NCBI GenBank assembly: GCA_963693305.1
Contig: OY855913.1
Coordinates: 10,177,701-10,241,700 of the forward strand
DNA length: 64,000 nucleotides
Source of the DNA: Meandrina meandrites
Lineage: Eukaryota > Cnidaria > Anthozoa > Scleractinia > Meandrinidae
Direction of reading: 5' to 3'
The position numbers and the translations under genes were made by a program. Under the pieces are notes generated by a model. The model was given only the letters and a program-made list of their open reading frames with translations, was not told the DNA's origin and ran no database searches. Below are positions 36,502 through 49,535 of this stretch, in pieces (the first letter of the stretch is position 1; the number at the start of each line of letters is the position of its first letter).

Positions 36502-37604
36502 TATAAAAGCGCTCCTCCGACCCTTAGAGAAAAGACCGACTACAAGTAGTCTAGTAGCTGATATTCGCTTGACCGTTCGCCATTGACTATATTACCAAAA
36601 CATTACTGACTCTCTACGCTAATTACATAATCATCTGCTTAATTCAACAGCAGTCGCTGACTTGAGATAAACCAAGTGATTCAAGTTTGCCATTGAGAGT
36701 ACGAATGACCGATGTGTTTTCATCACAATTGTTTGAGTGATTTAACAACACCCGTGAAAAAAGTATTCAAATTCTTACGATCAAAACAAAACTTTTATCC
36801 GTCAATTTGCGCGAGGTTCAAACATAATGCTAAATGCAGGGTTTGTATGGAGGCTCAATTTTAATTCGTTTCGCAAAAATTTGATTTCGTACTGACATTT
36901 ACATTCTCTTTTCTTAAGATATCTAGCAAAATATTTTACTGAACAATTTTGGGGAATGTAAATTTGTTGGAAATTGTGCAGTGGTGTTTTCTATAAATTT
37001 TTCTCACTCGATTTGGTCTACAAAAACAAATGTACGATAAATTGAAAACGCGACAATACTTTTTCCAGCGCAATCACTCAAAATTTGTCAGTAAAATCAT
37101 TTGTCAGGTATATAAGTTTGCAGACCGTAAATGTTTTTCAAATATGACACTGAATTCTCTACAAACGTACAAAGTAACTCGCGCGTTGTTTGTAGCTCGC
37201 TCAGAATGGTAGGAAAACTGCCGAACGCTTAAGAGATTGTCTAATTTCCAATGCACGGGTTTTGTAAAATCGCTGTAGAAATTCTGGTTGTCAAAATAAT
37301 AACTATTTTAAGGTTTTCTCTTAGTATGTCGCTAGCAAGTTCGATTCGAAACAGTTATTCAGTTTTTCTCTGCAAGCAGTTTATTGAATATTTCATTCAC
37401 AAGGATAAGAAGGCATTTTATACTTTTTATTGATAGTGTGTAAAATTTATTGCTATTTCGTTATTCGCTCTTGGAATGCTAAATATTTATAGTTTTCAGT
37501 TTATTCAAAGCTTGAAGTTGTGTACACTGTTGTACAATATTCTTTAATTATAGTGTTATTTACTACAACTTGTAACTAGTTAAGTATACAAATGACAAAA
37601 TAAA
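36502..37604 (+). other. Possible transcription unit without a long reading frame
   Basis: TATAAAA at 36502-36508 lies in a GC-richer patch about 30 bases before a possible start. An AATAAA at about 37599 follows a U-rich stretch like a 3' UTR. No frame longer than 60 codons and no recognisable protein lie between. It could be a non-coding RNA, a gene whose exons I cannot see, or chance. Confidence 0.2.
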
Positions 37605-37639
37605 AGATTACTACAGAAATTAATTGTTTTCTTTCTTTT

Positions 37640-38130
37640 ATTGTCCACATAAGGGGTAAAAAAAAATTGCGCGCTTTTAAAGGGGCCTGGTAACTAGGAG
37701 AAAATGTAGGCTATCTCTTTTAATACAATTTGACTAGGTAGGCTTGCCGAGAAGAAAAAAAATTCTGCGCGTTTGAAAAGAGGTCTGATATGCAGTCAAA
37801 ACGTAATCTTGCTTTTGATGGGTCAAAACCATATGCAAACTGCACAGATTTTTTCCCGCCAAAAGACTTAGAATATTTTTTGACTCGACATTAGACTCCA
37901 TTCAAAAGCGCAGACTTTTTTTCCAAGGCAAAACTTTTCCCGCCAATATTTTTCTACTTAACTACTTTCCCGCCAAAAGACTTGGAATAGTTTTCCAGTA
38001 AACACCAGGGTGCGTTTAAAAGCGCACATTTGATTTAAGAAATATTTTCCCGCTAAAAGACTTAGAATATTTTTCTACTAAATCCACGAGATGAAAAACA
38101 AAAACAGTTAAAAGAGCAAATTTTTTCTAG
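37640..38130. repeat. Degenerate repeat with TTTCCCGCCAAAAGACTTAG units
   Basis: The motif TTTCCCGC(C/T)AAAAGACTT(A/G)G occurs at about 37852, 37966 and 38046, followed each time by AATA(T/G)TTTT. AAAAGCGCA-type motifs lie between copies. Spacing is irregular (about 114 and 80 bp). Non-coding. Confidence 0.55.
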
Positions 38131-41100
38131 GAAAAAAATCCACCCACATGGCTTTCTTAATGTTGTAACGGCTCCATTTTAAATCTAAAACTTTTATTCT
38201 TTGCTAAAATACCAAGCTTTATCAAAAGGGCAGCTTTTTCTTTAGGAAAATCTAAAAGAAGCAAATATGCTGATGTACTTCTCTAACAGTTTAAATTTTT
38301 ATGGCTTCATAAAAGGAAGAATTTTTCCAACTCATCAAAAAAACTTTATCTTTCTTCGAGAACCTTTCAATTTTTGCTACGATTTTGTAGCTAGGTCTGA
38401 TTTAAATTTAAAATCACCAGGGAGTTCAACAAACCACGACAACGTTGATGTCGACGACGAATCTCTATTAAAAATGAATGGATATTTTAAATGAACATCG
38501 CATGGTTATATGAAATCAATTCACTTTGTCTCTCAGTGTCACAGACCTGTTTGTGTAAAATACAACGTTCCAGCTCAGAAAGAAACATCTTGGCCAGCTA
38601 AATATTTGCCAAAATTTATAGCACATATGCAGTGCCATTGTACTGCTTATAAAAAAGTCAGCGACAGTTTCCCTGTTGTTGTTGTCATGGTTTTCTTATG
38701 AACTCCCTTATTCTCTTGAATCCCTTATCTGTAACAAGACCTCATCAGATAGAAATGTCACCTGTTAATCCTTTCTATTCCTAATAGAATAATATTTCTA
38801 ATTCCTGATAGATTTATCCATGGACCTTGTTGATCGAGTCCTGTCAAGTCCAGCGAGCTGTTTTTGTAACCTGAAATAAAAGAATATTTATTTAGGAAAA
38901 ATAAATAATTTTATGTAGCTTGTTGTATAATTCCTTCCTAGCCTCCGGGATGTTGGGTTCTTTGGCCCCAGCCAGTCTTGTGTTCAGCCATATATACCAT
39001 AGCAACTTAAGCAAAAGTTTTTTTTTATAAAAAGGCCCGATTTTCCGAAATCTATCTGAAACTTGTCCCCGAAAATAAAGGTTTACGTGCAAATAAAGAT
39101 TGACTTGTTCCAATTTTAATTGTATTATGGGAAACGTAATTGACCACTACTATACTGAAGTTATGCAAGTCTTCGAAAAGTCAAAAGTCAAGAGACATTT
39201 ACATCAATGTAAACCAAAACATAAAGGTCTAGTTTTGTTAAAAACTACTACACAAGTGCACTTAAGTAATACAACAAGTGTTATCATATATACAGAGTTT
39301 TGCTCTTAAATTGAAAACGTCGGCCACACGTTTCCCTCGAATAAAAATCATTGCTGAAAATTTATTTAGTGCTCTACCTTTAACAAATAATTCACGAAAC
39401 ATCTTGTGTTCTAGGCGCGTGGTACCAAGGTAAACCGAGTAAAAATAAAATCCACAATCCTACGTCATTGTTATTAAAACCTGAGGATTTTCTTGTGCTG
39501 GTCGAATTATTTCATTTTACAAGCCTCGCCCAAGGCTTTATTAAAAGTAACTTCTGTTATTCGGTACGTAACACACTTAATAACGTTCGTTTTGCTGATA
39601 AATAAAAATTAATGAAAATATGGCATAAAAGAAAATGCCTTCACTACAATACAGCTGTTTTTACGAAAGCCGAGTGGAGCGAAATCGTTGAGTTATCATG
39701 ATCAGTTGCCAAAATGAGAAAAAAATCTCTAAAATTCTACAAATACCTGACGCAAGAATCTCTTTTCAATTTGAATGTCTTTGCGTACAAAGATTCGAGA
39801 TTATTTGACATCAGTAAGACTCCGTTTAAGGGCCAGATGATTTGGCTGGTACAACAATGTTGTATGGGACAAGCTAACAACACGTCTACAAATAATTTGT
39901 TTCCTGAAAGCATTAACCCTATAACTTCTTACGATTGCCGTGTTAACCTATAACATCCTTTCGATACGGTTTTTTCAGGAAGATTAAAATGCTTTTTAAA
40001 CTTCCTTACGATTGTTTTGAACATTTATTTGCACGACACTAAAAATGTCGTTGGATTTTCAAACATGTCTTAAAACGCTGCGATAATCGTAACGTCAGAG
40101 GATGTCATATAATAACAACGCTCTTAATAATAAAAGTTGTCAGAGACGATGTTTCTATGACGCAAGCAGCGCGCAGTAGTCATCATGCACAAATTGCTTA
40201 GGATTAATTTCCAACGGAACGTTTGCAGGATGCTGTACAAAAGGGTGTACTTACCAAATCAACAACAATCCTTGAATGTTTCCTTTCTTTAGTTCCTCTT
40301 TACTTTTCATCTTTTCTTTGGTCTTAGATCGACGTTTTTCTAAGTCTTTCTTCATTCACCCTCCTTGGAAAAGAAGTGCAATTGAAAAATCAAAACTCCA
40401 GTGGTATATAGTTTTCAATGTGAGTTGATCTCACAAGTATACAGTTATCGTCATTTTTAGTGATCGTTTTGGTGTCCACTCCGCTCCGCAAGCGGCGGGG
40501 GCTGGGGGGGGGGGGGGGGGAGAGCGTCATGGGCGGTTCTCAACAGAGTTTAGAGGTCCAAAACCTAACATGGCAGATAAGGTAACCATGGTAACCTTTC
40601 ACATAACTACAAAGTAGGAATAATACATTCCTTTTCTTGGCTTTTTACTTGAGTAACGCAACTAGCAGCTAGATGCAACTGTTCGAGATATTGTTAAATG
40701 CTATCTAAAATACCTAACTTCCAGTTTCCTTACCATTCTCCATACTCCCTCTGGTAAAAGATCTCAACCCTCTTATATACTTCCAGCTTGAAAGGGTATT
40801 CCTTTCGAGCGGAGCCTCTCCGTGTAGTCTATTTTAGGAAGTACCACCTCCCCGTTCGTCCTGGGTCTTGCATGGTAAATTCTGCCTGTTGTTTCCAAGG
40901 AAACGGTCGTGCAATTTTATACGAAATGACGCACTTACCATTCTAAGCCTAAAATGCTGTCCATAATTTTCCATTACGAGATTTCCTTTGGTTTTTCAAC
41001 GTTTTTTCCAAGTTTGGCATTCGTCAACAGCTGCTTAGTGCACGATTATCTGGTGGTGAAGAAAATCATCATTAACACAAGCTGATCTTTAGCAAAGACG

Positions 41101-41671
41101 TCACCAAAGGCACACAACAAAGGCCAACAACAACTTATTGGTCGCTTCCGATCCTTTTAGCACTTTATAATGGACAAGAGTGAAGCATTAAGACTATCCA
41201 TGAGTTAATAAGCTATGAACCTATAGTAGCGTAAACGAATATCTGGCAGCTGCGCCTTTGGTCTTAATGCAATACTTGCTGTTAGGCTCATCATACATAA
41301 TCATCGTATTGTTACATATCAGCGCCAAGTTCGTCATCATCATGGTTATCTTCATCATTATTCTGGCGGCAAAACAACCATTGTTTCCCAGACATTTGGA
41401 AACGCGCTTCTCGCACGAGATCTAGATCTATTTTATCTATTTTTTTTTCCAGCGTTTCACATTACAAAATCTTTTGTGTTCATTTAAATTAACGCTGCGC
41501 AGGACATTTTCGTATTTTTCATCTATTTTAGCCTCCCACGTCGCGCGCGCAGACATAAACAACCCACGAGCTTTGGCATGGAGCAAGGCTATCTTTATAT
41601 GATCAGTGAAGTTGCCTTGTTGTTGTTGTTGTTGACGTTAATTCGTGATGCACTAAGCCGTGACTAAGCCG
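38131..41671. other. Intergenic, no gene recognised
   Basis: AT-rich, with a GTT-type microsatellite at about 41620 and a poly(G) tract at 40505. None of the short frames resembles a known protein. Confidence 0.5.
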
Positions 41672-42685
41672 CAGGGCCCGCGCAGCAAGATTTTGAGTGG
41701 GGGGCTCAAGCGTGAGCCAGATTTTTTTTGGGAGGGGGGGGGTGCGGAGGCATGCTACCCTGCGAAAATAAGGGTTTTACTTTCTCAAAAATGTCGGAAG
41801 GTGGATTTAAAATTAACAAACAGTGTGTTAAAGCGCAATGTTTTTACAGCTTGAAACAGCAACGGTCCGCAAACAACAATGGTGCTGACGTACCACGATC
41901 TACAAGAGATTATTGCAATTTATTTGCGCTGGCCTTCGAGCTGGCATTATTTAGATCTGCTACACCACGCTGATGAGTCCCAAAAAGGACGAATGGCTGT
42001 CCGCGATTGTAACCCTACTTTATCGTTCTGGTCGTGCTGGTGTCTTGCAAAGTTACTTTTCACATAGTACTTATCGGCCTTGCTATATTATTGTAATGCT
42101 TTTACAGTATAAGCATACTTAACATTTAGAACCAGACCTATAGATTTTCTATCAAATCCTGCTTGAAGCAATATAATTTACTCCAAATCAGTACATACTA
42201 CTGCCATTAGCGTTTACAAACCAGGATTCTGAAGATTTTTGCTATACTTCAGCTTAACGTTGTAAACGATGCCAAAATTTCTCTTTCTGTTATTGCTACA
42301 ATCTGCAAATTCGTTTATAGTGATGTCAAAAACCATTCTTCACGACTGTCAAGTTACTAAATCTCTCTTGCGTCATTGTTGGGCAAAAGTTTTATTCTTC
42401 GGGCAGTGGAAACTGAATGATAATTCACCAGATGCACTCGATACATGATTAACCAATATGGAACTCAAAAACAAAATTTATCACCAGCTTCTGGAAAGGC
42501 TTTCAAATGAAATACTTTTAGTAATTGTTCGTTCGATAATAATAATATTAATAATAATAATATTTTTTTTCTTTTATTTCTTTCTTTACTTGCTTTTGTA
42601 CTTAAGTTCTTATTATTTTTTCTTTTTACTGTAAAAAAGTGGGGGGGCTAAAGCCCCCCCAGCCCCTCCCTCTGCGCGGGCCCTG
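41672..42685. mobile_element. Non-autonomous DNA transposon, 14-bp TIR, copy A
   Basis: The ends are CAGGGCCCGCGCAG and its exact complement. The 5-bp AGCCG flanks both sides (41667-41671 and 42686-42690). The element is 1014 bp. It shares its whole length with copy B at 49809-50873. The right end has a G7-CTAAAG-C7 hairpin just inside the terminal repeat. A short frame with the segment HYLDLLHHADESQKGR is seen in both copies but is no recognisable transposase. Confidence 0.8.
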
Positions 42686-42690
42686 AGCCG

Positions 42691-44939
42691 TTGTGGAAGT
42701 TATCATGATATTTCTACGGTTCATTAGCAATTGCTGCCTTATGAAACACATCTTGATACAACAGTATTTGAACCTAAAATCTTCTATTCGCCACTTGGAA
42801 TGAATGATCTATTACCGAGGACGGAGCAGGAGAGTCCAGATAACTGACCCCTCCGCTTTTCCCCCGAATCGAAAAATTAGACATCTCCCAAATCCCCCTT
42901 CTACAGGCGAAAAGCCCCCTCCCTCCTCTCTGCAAAACAAAATAGGCCAAGAAAATGTCTGAGCGCCGTACTGGCTAAGTTTCTAGCATATTTCATGTTA
43001 GCGAATGAACTTTAAAACGAAATTCGCGGTAGTTTCTCATCACCACTTACATATACATAATATAGCTAAAATATGTTTATAACGAAATGAGTTTTATTAT
43101 AATTGCAAGGCGTTTGATTGTACCTCATGAAAGAATCGACTGTCATCAATTCTGGAAATGGTTTCAAGAAAAAAAAATAGGAATCAATTAATCTTGTATC
43201 ACTCCTGGTAAACTCGCAAACTGTTTGACTCAGGCAAGTGCAAGTTTCAGCTAACAATCGTATCATATACTCGATATATATACAACCCTGTCGGTAATTT
43301 TCGCTATTCTGATATTTAATATAATAATAATTTAATAATATTTAACAGTATGCAATAAAACTGTGCTAAAACTAGACTAAGTACCTTGACAAGAAGCGAC
43401 GACCGTTGACTTGTATCTTCGCTGCGTAACTTGCCGCTGCAAGAATCCCAGAACTGCTCTCTCATGCCAACTTCTGAAGATTTATCACGTGAATTGCCTT
43501 TAGTTGGTTCCATATATTCGCTAGTTTGAGCGTTTCCTTCGTTTGGAAGAAATATAAACCATTTGAACTTAAACGTCTTCAGCCAAAGTTAAACGTGGTT
43601 CAACAACAGAGTAAACTTCACACATGAATCAAGTAAGAATAAATTAATCCTTATTAAAATTAATGACTGATAAACATTGCTACCATTGGATAAGAAGGCA
43701 CGAAGCAATGTGATAAAGTAATCCGTAATTCCTTTCAGGGAAAATTGGGCACCGTGACATTTTGTTCTGGCCCCGGTTGTTTAAAGATTTCAAAGGGTGG
43801 ATATCGCTATTCATCGGATTTGACCAATTTGATATTGAAAGAATTGAAAGTAAAAACAAGTAGAAACTTTTTTTCCTTGAACGCTTTCCATTTACATGGA
43901 ATTTTCGGTGAGAATGTTTCGGCAAATGGAACAGTTCATCACATAAACAGAACGGAAAGATGCTGTTCCTTTTGAAAATTTCATTTCGATAACACCACGA
44001 GATCGAATCTGGGTCACAAAATAAAAACATGGTGATCGAGGGTGAAAGTTTTCAAGTTTTTTCAAGGGAAAAACAAACTCTCGCTGCTAGTGGAGAAACT
44101 TCCTCTATCTTCATTCAACAGGAATTTTGGCTTAATTTAAAACGACTCAACGGATAAATTTTTGTGTTCTTTGACTCAATTGTCGAACTTGCTCTATGAA
44201 AAAACAGATTGAGGTATACTTCGGAAGGTATTCCTTTTTTCCGAAAAATTTCCAGTGGAACGGTTCGTTTGATTTGATTCCCCATCGAAACAACCGGTTT
44301 TTCCGTACAAGTGGAAAGCGCTCCTGGTTTACTAAGCCCTGCTTGCTTCTGAAAACATTTTACTTTGTTTCAATCAGAAATTTAAAGAAAGGAAAATTGT
44401 CAAATCGAAGAGCATCCCCATCGTTCCGTTTTCTTGAAAGACTTGGTTCTATTCCAGCTCGGCAGACACTGGACACGGATAAACTCAGGACTACACACTG
44501 ACTCGCCCCAGTCGTGTCTGGACAAATCTGGGCTAAATACATTTAAGGGCGCCCTGTTTTAACGACCATTTTGCAGAATGCAAAATAGGAGTTTTGTACA
44601 TGAGCAAGAATCACTCGCTCGGTCAGTCGGTCAATCCTTCCTTCCTTAGCTAATAGACTTTTGTTTGTAATTCCGCTGACCAGTGTATAACTGGACTTGA
44701 CGAAGATGAAATTAAATGCCAGCAAATGTGAAACAGTGAAATAATGATGAGATAGTTATCAGCTATGCCAAGAGCATGGGGTATGAGTATTTTCTTATTT
44801 GAATTGTTTCAAAACATTACCTAGAAAGAGCACATGGTGTCGTTGTTACGTAATGAACACGGGCTCCAGACAAGCGTGGGTAATAACATAACGCATGCCA
44901 TACAAAAATAGTTGGGGAAAAAGAGCTGGGAATCGATTT
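42691..44939. other. Intergenic, no gene recognised
   Basis: Short frames only. I see no conserved exon, RNA gene or clear repeat. Confidence 0.5.
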
Positions 44940-45251
44940 CATATATCCCGAGTTCCCAACCCTTTCGATCAGCTCCTTGCTTTTGCCAAACAAGCGCGGT
45001 ATAGAACCAAGCTCTGGGGCAAAGATATGACGTATGAATTCGTCAATGATGATGTCACACTGATTTAGGAGCGTAAGCTTCTAAATTGGACAAATTTGGA
45101 GTGTAGGGAATCGTTTATCATGGTCACTGTGACTTGCGTTTAACTTGGTCTCCTGAAAGTAAGAGTGGACTGATACTTCAGACAAAAAAATTCACTCCTA
45201 ATTTAAAGCTGCTAAAAGACACAAATTGATATGCCGGTTGCATGTCTTCCG

Positions 45252-45257
45252 TTTATT
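45252..45257 (-). terminator. Probable poly(A) signal of lectin gene 2
   Basis: AATAAA on the minus strand (TTTATT on plus), 148 bases after the stop codon. This is about the same distance as the signal of lectin gene 1 (30897-30902). It lies inside the stretch that is replaced in copy B. Confidence 0.55.
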
Positions 45258-45404
45258 TTTAAGTATTGCCTCATACAAAGAAAGAAAACATGTACATATT
45301 TTCTTTCACAGCCCCTTCAGGTTAATTTAACTGTCTACATTCTTAACTGATATCTATTTTGAGTGTCTACATGTTCAAGTGGTGCAACATTGATATGGGA
45401 ACAG

Positions 45405-46885
45405 TTAGGACTGTTGCCAATTTGACATCAGGAATTTAAACTCGGACCAGCCATTTGTACCAATGAGCGTCGAGGAAGCCAGCCAATCATCACTTGGTGA
45501 AAGCTTGTATAACTTATCTTGATGAACGCCATACAATTCACCATAGACCGTGAAGAAAAGGAGCTGAAAATCACTCCATCCCGTTGAGCCAATGAGCGTG
45601 GATGATCCTAACCAGTTGTCACCGCCATGTGTTGGAGGGCTTCTCTTGTGAAACTTGCCGTTTTCGACGCCGTATAAGATTCCTTGTGGATCGAAGATGA
45701 GAAATTTGAAGACGGACCATCCGTGTGTTCCAACCAATGTGGCAGATCCAAGCCAGTTGTCACCACCGAATGCTGGCGGGCTCCTTTTGTAAAACTTATC
45801 ATCGTTGACACCATAAAGTACTCCAGCATGATCAAAGAATAGGAGCTGAAAAGAATCCCATCCACCAGTTCCGATAAGGGTCGCTTGAGAGGTCCAATCT
45901 GCAGACGACAAGCCCTCTGGGAGTGGCCCTTTGTAGAACCTGCCATTCAATACTCCATATAAGGTACCGTCTGGGTGGAAGAACAGATGCTTAAAATCAC
46001 CCCAACCTAAGCTGCCCAATTCATTTGCTGAGCCGATCCAGTGATCGTTAGGAAATTGAGACTCGGGGTTCACATTGTAGAATTTACCGTTTGCTACTCC
46101 ATAGAAATACGGGCAAGAGGCGCTAAAAGGAATAGGAAAAGACAGAAATGTTAGTTTAATTTGTTTTTCTGGTTGCTATCTTAATTTCCTGATATTTGTT
46201 TACGACTTTTGTTGACCACCTCTCCAGCTCTCGTATAAAGTGACAACTTTTCTAAATTGCCCAATATTTTCTATTCGAGTTTTACTTTCTCTCGCTGTTT
46301 TTAGTCAAAATAACAGTGCCGTTTAAGGAGGATTTTCGTAACATCGCCACAATTTACTTCAGCATCTTTCTGGCAGCAAATAAACTAAAACTATCTTCTC
46401 AAAAATTTAAGGGATAGCTCTCCTTTTATTGCACCAAAAACAAATCGAAAAACTAAGGGGGTGGTATATCTACTGGGGCTTTATTCATGACAATCTAAAA
46501 ACTTTGGAAAACTAATAAGTTTGCAAATGTACTTAAATTCATGTGAGTAACGTATTTAAATTAGGTTAGAGAGTGTTTCATCGCATTTTCAAATGCATCT
46601 AAGTTAGTCAAATATATTCCGCTGTGCGTCGTATTTTAACCCTCTTCTCGGTGTTGGAAATGTGGTGAAACACACTCACTGGTGTTTGATATATTACGTC
46701 AAAAGTTGTATAATCTTAATATCAAAATAATAATAGTAACTACAGCCCACGCTATTTTCTTCTATCTTGATTAAAAGCTTGTAATTATGGTAGCCTGGAA
46801 TTTCCTTCCTGTTTTTCAGTGATCCCTACCTGGTAATTTGCATGTAAACGCTCACCAAAAGGCACATATGAAACTTGGTGTCCAT
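45405..46885 (-). CDS. Secreted tachylectin-2-like five-bladed propeller lectin, gene 2
   Basis: Coding exons are 46885-46830 and 46122-45405 (intron 707 bp, phase 2), giving 257 residues. The first exon encodes the signal peptide MDTKFHMCLLVSVYMQIT, and the mature protein begins near SASCPYFYGVANGKFY. Five blades follow, with the repeated cores GWGDF, GWDSF, GWSVF, GWSDF and GWSEF and LYGV strands. Length and blade number match tachylectin-2 (236 residues mature). It ends SNWQQS, longer than gene 1. The frame is intact. A non-coding exon upstream is implied by TTTTTACAG before CTGGCAG. Function is inferred as secreted GlcNAc/GalNAc-type sugar binding; the binding residues were not checked one by one. 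Confidence 0.88.
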
Positions 46886-47440
46886 AATTCTGCCAGCTGT
46901 AAAAAAATTATTCGTATCCATTGAAAATAGCTCTGTATAACGCAAATCGCCTTTAAACTCTAATAGTAATGCTCATGCTTTTCAGTTCTGTGTTACTCTG
47001 TCAGTGACTGAATGCATCTCTTAGAAAAACGATGTGTGTCAGATAATAATAGTCTATTAAGTCTATTTAAGTACTATATCACGCAATGTTTTTATTCGTT
47101 GTAACGTCACGAATTGCGCGTGACAGGTGTATGCTAAGAACCCAGGGGGGTATTCAGCATTTCAAGTGACGGGGATCATAGAAGGACTTTTTTCTTTTCT
47201 TTTTTTTGGGGCGGGGGAACTTTCGATTCCGGGATTTTATTGGGAATTTTTTTTTTGGCGGGGGGGGGGGGGGGGGGAGGGGGGTGGCTTGATTTAGGTT
47301 GGGATTTCTTTGGGTATTTCTGGCATTGGCTGGTACGTTGTATGAATTTTAAGTGTCTCTAGTGTTGTAAAAATGACTACCAGATGAAGGAAAGATAAAT
47401 TCAGATGATATGATGAATAAACAAACACAAACATTCACTT

Positions 47441-49468
47441 TCTAATGTTTTTTTTTATGTTGAATTTTGTGTCAGAAATTCGGCATGGGATTTTTTGGGG
47501 GTTAATTTCTTGTCCAGGGATTTTTTGGGAGTTTTATTGGAGGCCTAGAGATATTTTTGGGTCTTGATTTTTGCTCCCATTCGGTCATCCTCGTCACTGA
47601 AATCTCAAGTAACCCCCTGGGGTTTAGGGTAGATCGAGCCTCGATCACGAACTCAGAATTGTAAAACAAAGAATGACTGCACATTTTTGTATTTCCTTAT
47701 GCATACGACATTGGTGTAAGAGGTTAAGCCTCAGAACGGAACGGAATTGAAAATGTTAAGAAGTGAATGAAGGAATAAACGAATTTACGAATCGAAAGAT
47801 ACAGTCCTTAGTTTGATTGAGAACGAGCACCGAGAGATCAGATAATCTCGGACAATGTGTAAGCCAAATGGTGCAATTTTTGCTAGTACTGCACAGTAAT
47901 TTTTTACGAGTTATTTTAAATCCAAAAGTGGAGTTAAAATTTTAGGTAAAATATAACCCCTTTTTAGGAGTCATTTTAACTCCTTTATTTGACTCCAGCT
48001 ATATGTTAGCAAAATCACAGTATTAATTTTACAGCGTTGTTTATTCAGCTTTATATACATAAATTTGCCATAATTACCTTGGGCTTGCCCTTTTTTATTC
48101 AAAATCTTGTTAAACTGGTCTTCAATAAGCTTCTATATAGTCCTTAATCTGGTTGATCTACAAAAAGGCTAAAGACATTTAATCCGATATTCCTTATCCT
48201 CTATTTCGTTATGCCTTCATTTGGTGCCAAAATATTGTTAAGTTAAAATTATTAAACTAGTGCCAAACCATGAATTTCCTTCTCAATGTTAGCCCTATCA
48301 GCAGAGAAAGAATTTAAATCCTTGCACCTGACCTGAAATTAAATCCGAAAAGCGGCACAAGTACGCTCCCTCTATAGAGAGAGACAAACCGTAAAGGCCT
48401 TCTGCGTCCCATGGTGCGATGAGAACAGATGAAGTTAGCACTATTAAGGAGTACCACACCTGGCGGTTTTTTGTACCGTATGAAGAGACGTTGGCGGTAT
48501 ATTTGCAATCTATGTACAGCTAGTTACATTGAAACAGAGTTTAATTATCTGATCTTCCTAGTTTTACTATAAACTGTTAACCTGCAGATTACGACCAACA
48601 AACCTGAGAAAACTGCTCATTTAACAAGAAAATAAAACAAATGGGCAAAATAAAGACGTTCTCCGACTCTCAGCCTGGGGTATGTTCTTGGCATGTAAAT
48701 CTCAGCCTCGACGTTCTTATAAAAAAGGTTCTTATAAAAGAAGAGTGTAGCTGGAAAGAGTGCCATCAAGAAAACTCTTACCTTCGCTATGCAAAAACCG
48801 AGGATCAACTGAGGAAGGGAAGACAACTGAACCTAAATGAAGATGGAGTATCGCCCTTCTTGCAATTTTAATGAGTAATCGCTTACTTAGTTGTTTCCTT
48901 GGCAGAAACGTAAACAATCATGACATGATTCAGCTGCATACATCTGTCAAACATGCAGCTGTGCTCATAGATGTGTACAATATTGACTTAGTTTTGACAA
49001 TAATTTGTAATAATTAAAATTTGTAATTATCTTTACAACAAAATTTTTATCTGGTGTGAAAGTTTTTTGGAATGTTTCGCTTTTACCATGCTTTTGTTTA
49101 ATCGCATTTAAAAATGTGAAAAGAAGTCTTTTAATGATGATGATGATGGTGATGACGATGATGACCACGATGATGATAATAAAAATTCATATAAATTTAT
49201 AAGGCTCTAATTCCATAGAAAATGATCAAAAGCGCTTAACATTAAAAGTAAACATAAAAATACAATTTGAATAAAAGATAAGAAGTAAAAAAACCTTACT
49301 AAATTAAGAACTGAGGCATAACGAAGTAAATAATTGCTGGCTCGCCTTAGCGAGGCAGCACACTATTCTGGTAATCCTGTGTGTGGGTATCCTGCGTTGT
49401 GTATGCGGTTCGGAACCAAATTTTGGATGTCAGATTTAGCGCATGCGGTCTACGATTCTGTATATTTT
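47441..49468. other. Intergenic, no gene recognised
   Basis: Short frames only. A GATGATGAC-type microsatellite lies at 49134-49180. Homopolymer G just before, near 47258, belongs to the duplication. Confidence 0.5.

Positions 49469-49469
<1 letters not shown>

Positions 49470-49535
<66 letters not shown>

Larger units (their letters stand above)
44940..47440. repeat. Segmental duplication, copy A (contains lectin gene 2)
   Basis: Colinear with 57940-63120. Matching landmarks: CCCTTTCGATCAGC (44960/57964), TTTAGGAGCGTAAGCTTCTA (45065/58066), the whole lectin gene with its intron, GTAACGTCACGAATTGCGCG (47101/61703) and AAATGACTACCAGATGAAGG (47369/63042). Copy A lacks the insertions found in copy B. 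Confidence 0.85.

Noticed and set aside
43680..44030. 116-codon minus frame
   Set aside because: No recognisable domain, no splice context and no repeat of it elsewhere; likely chance.
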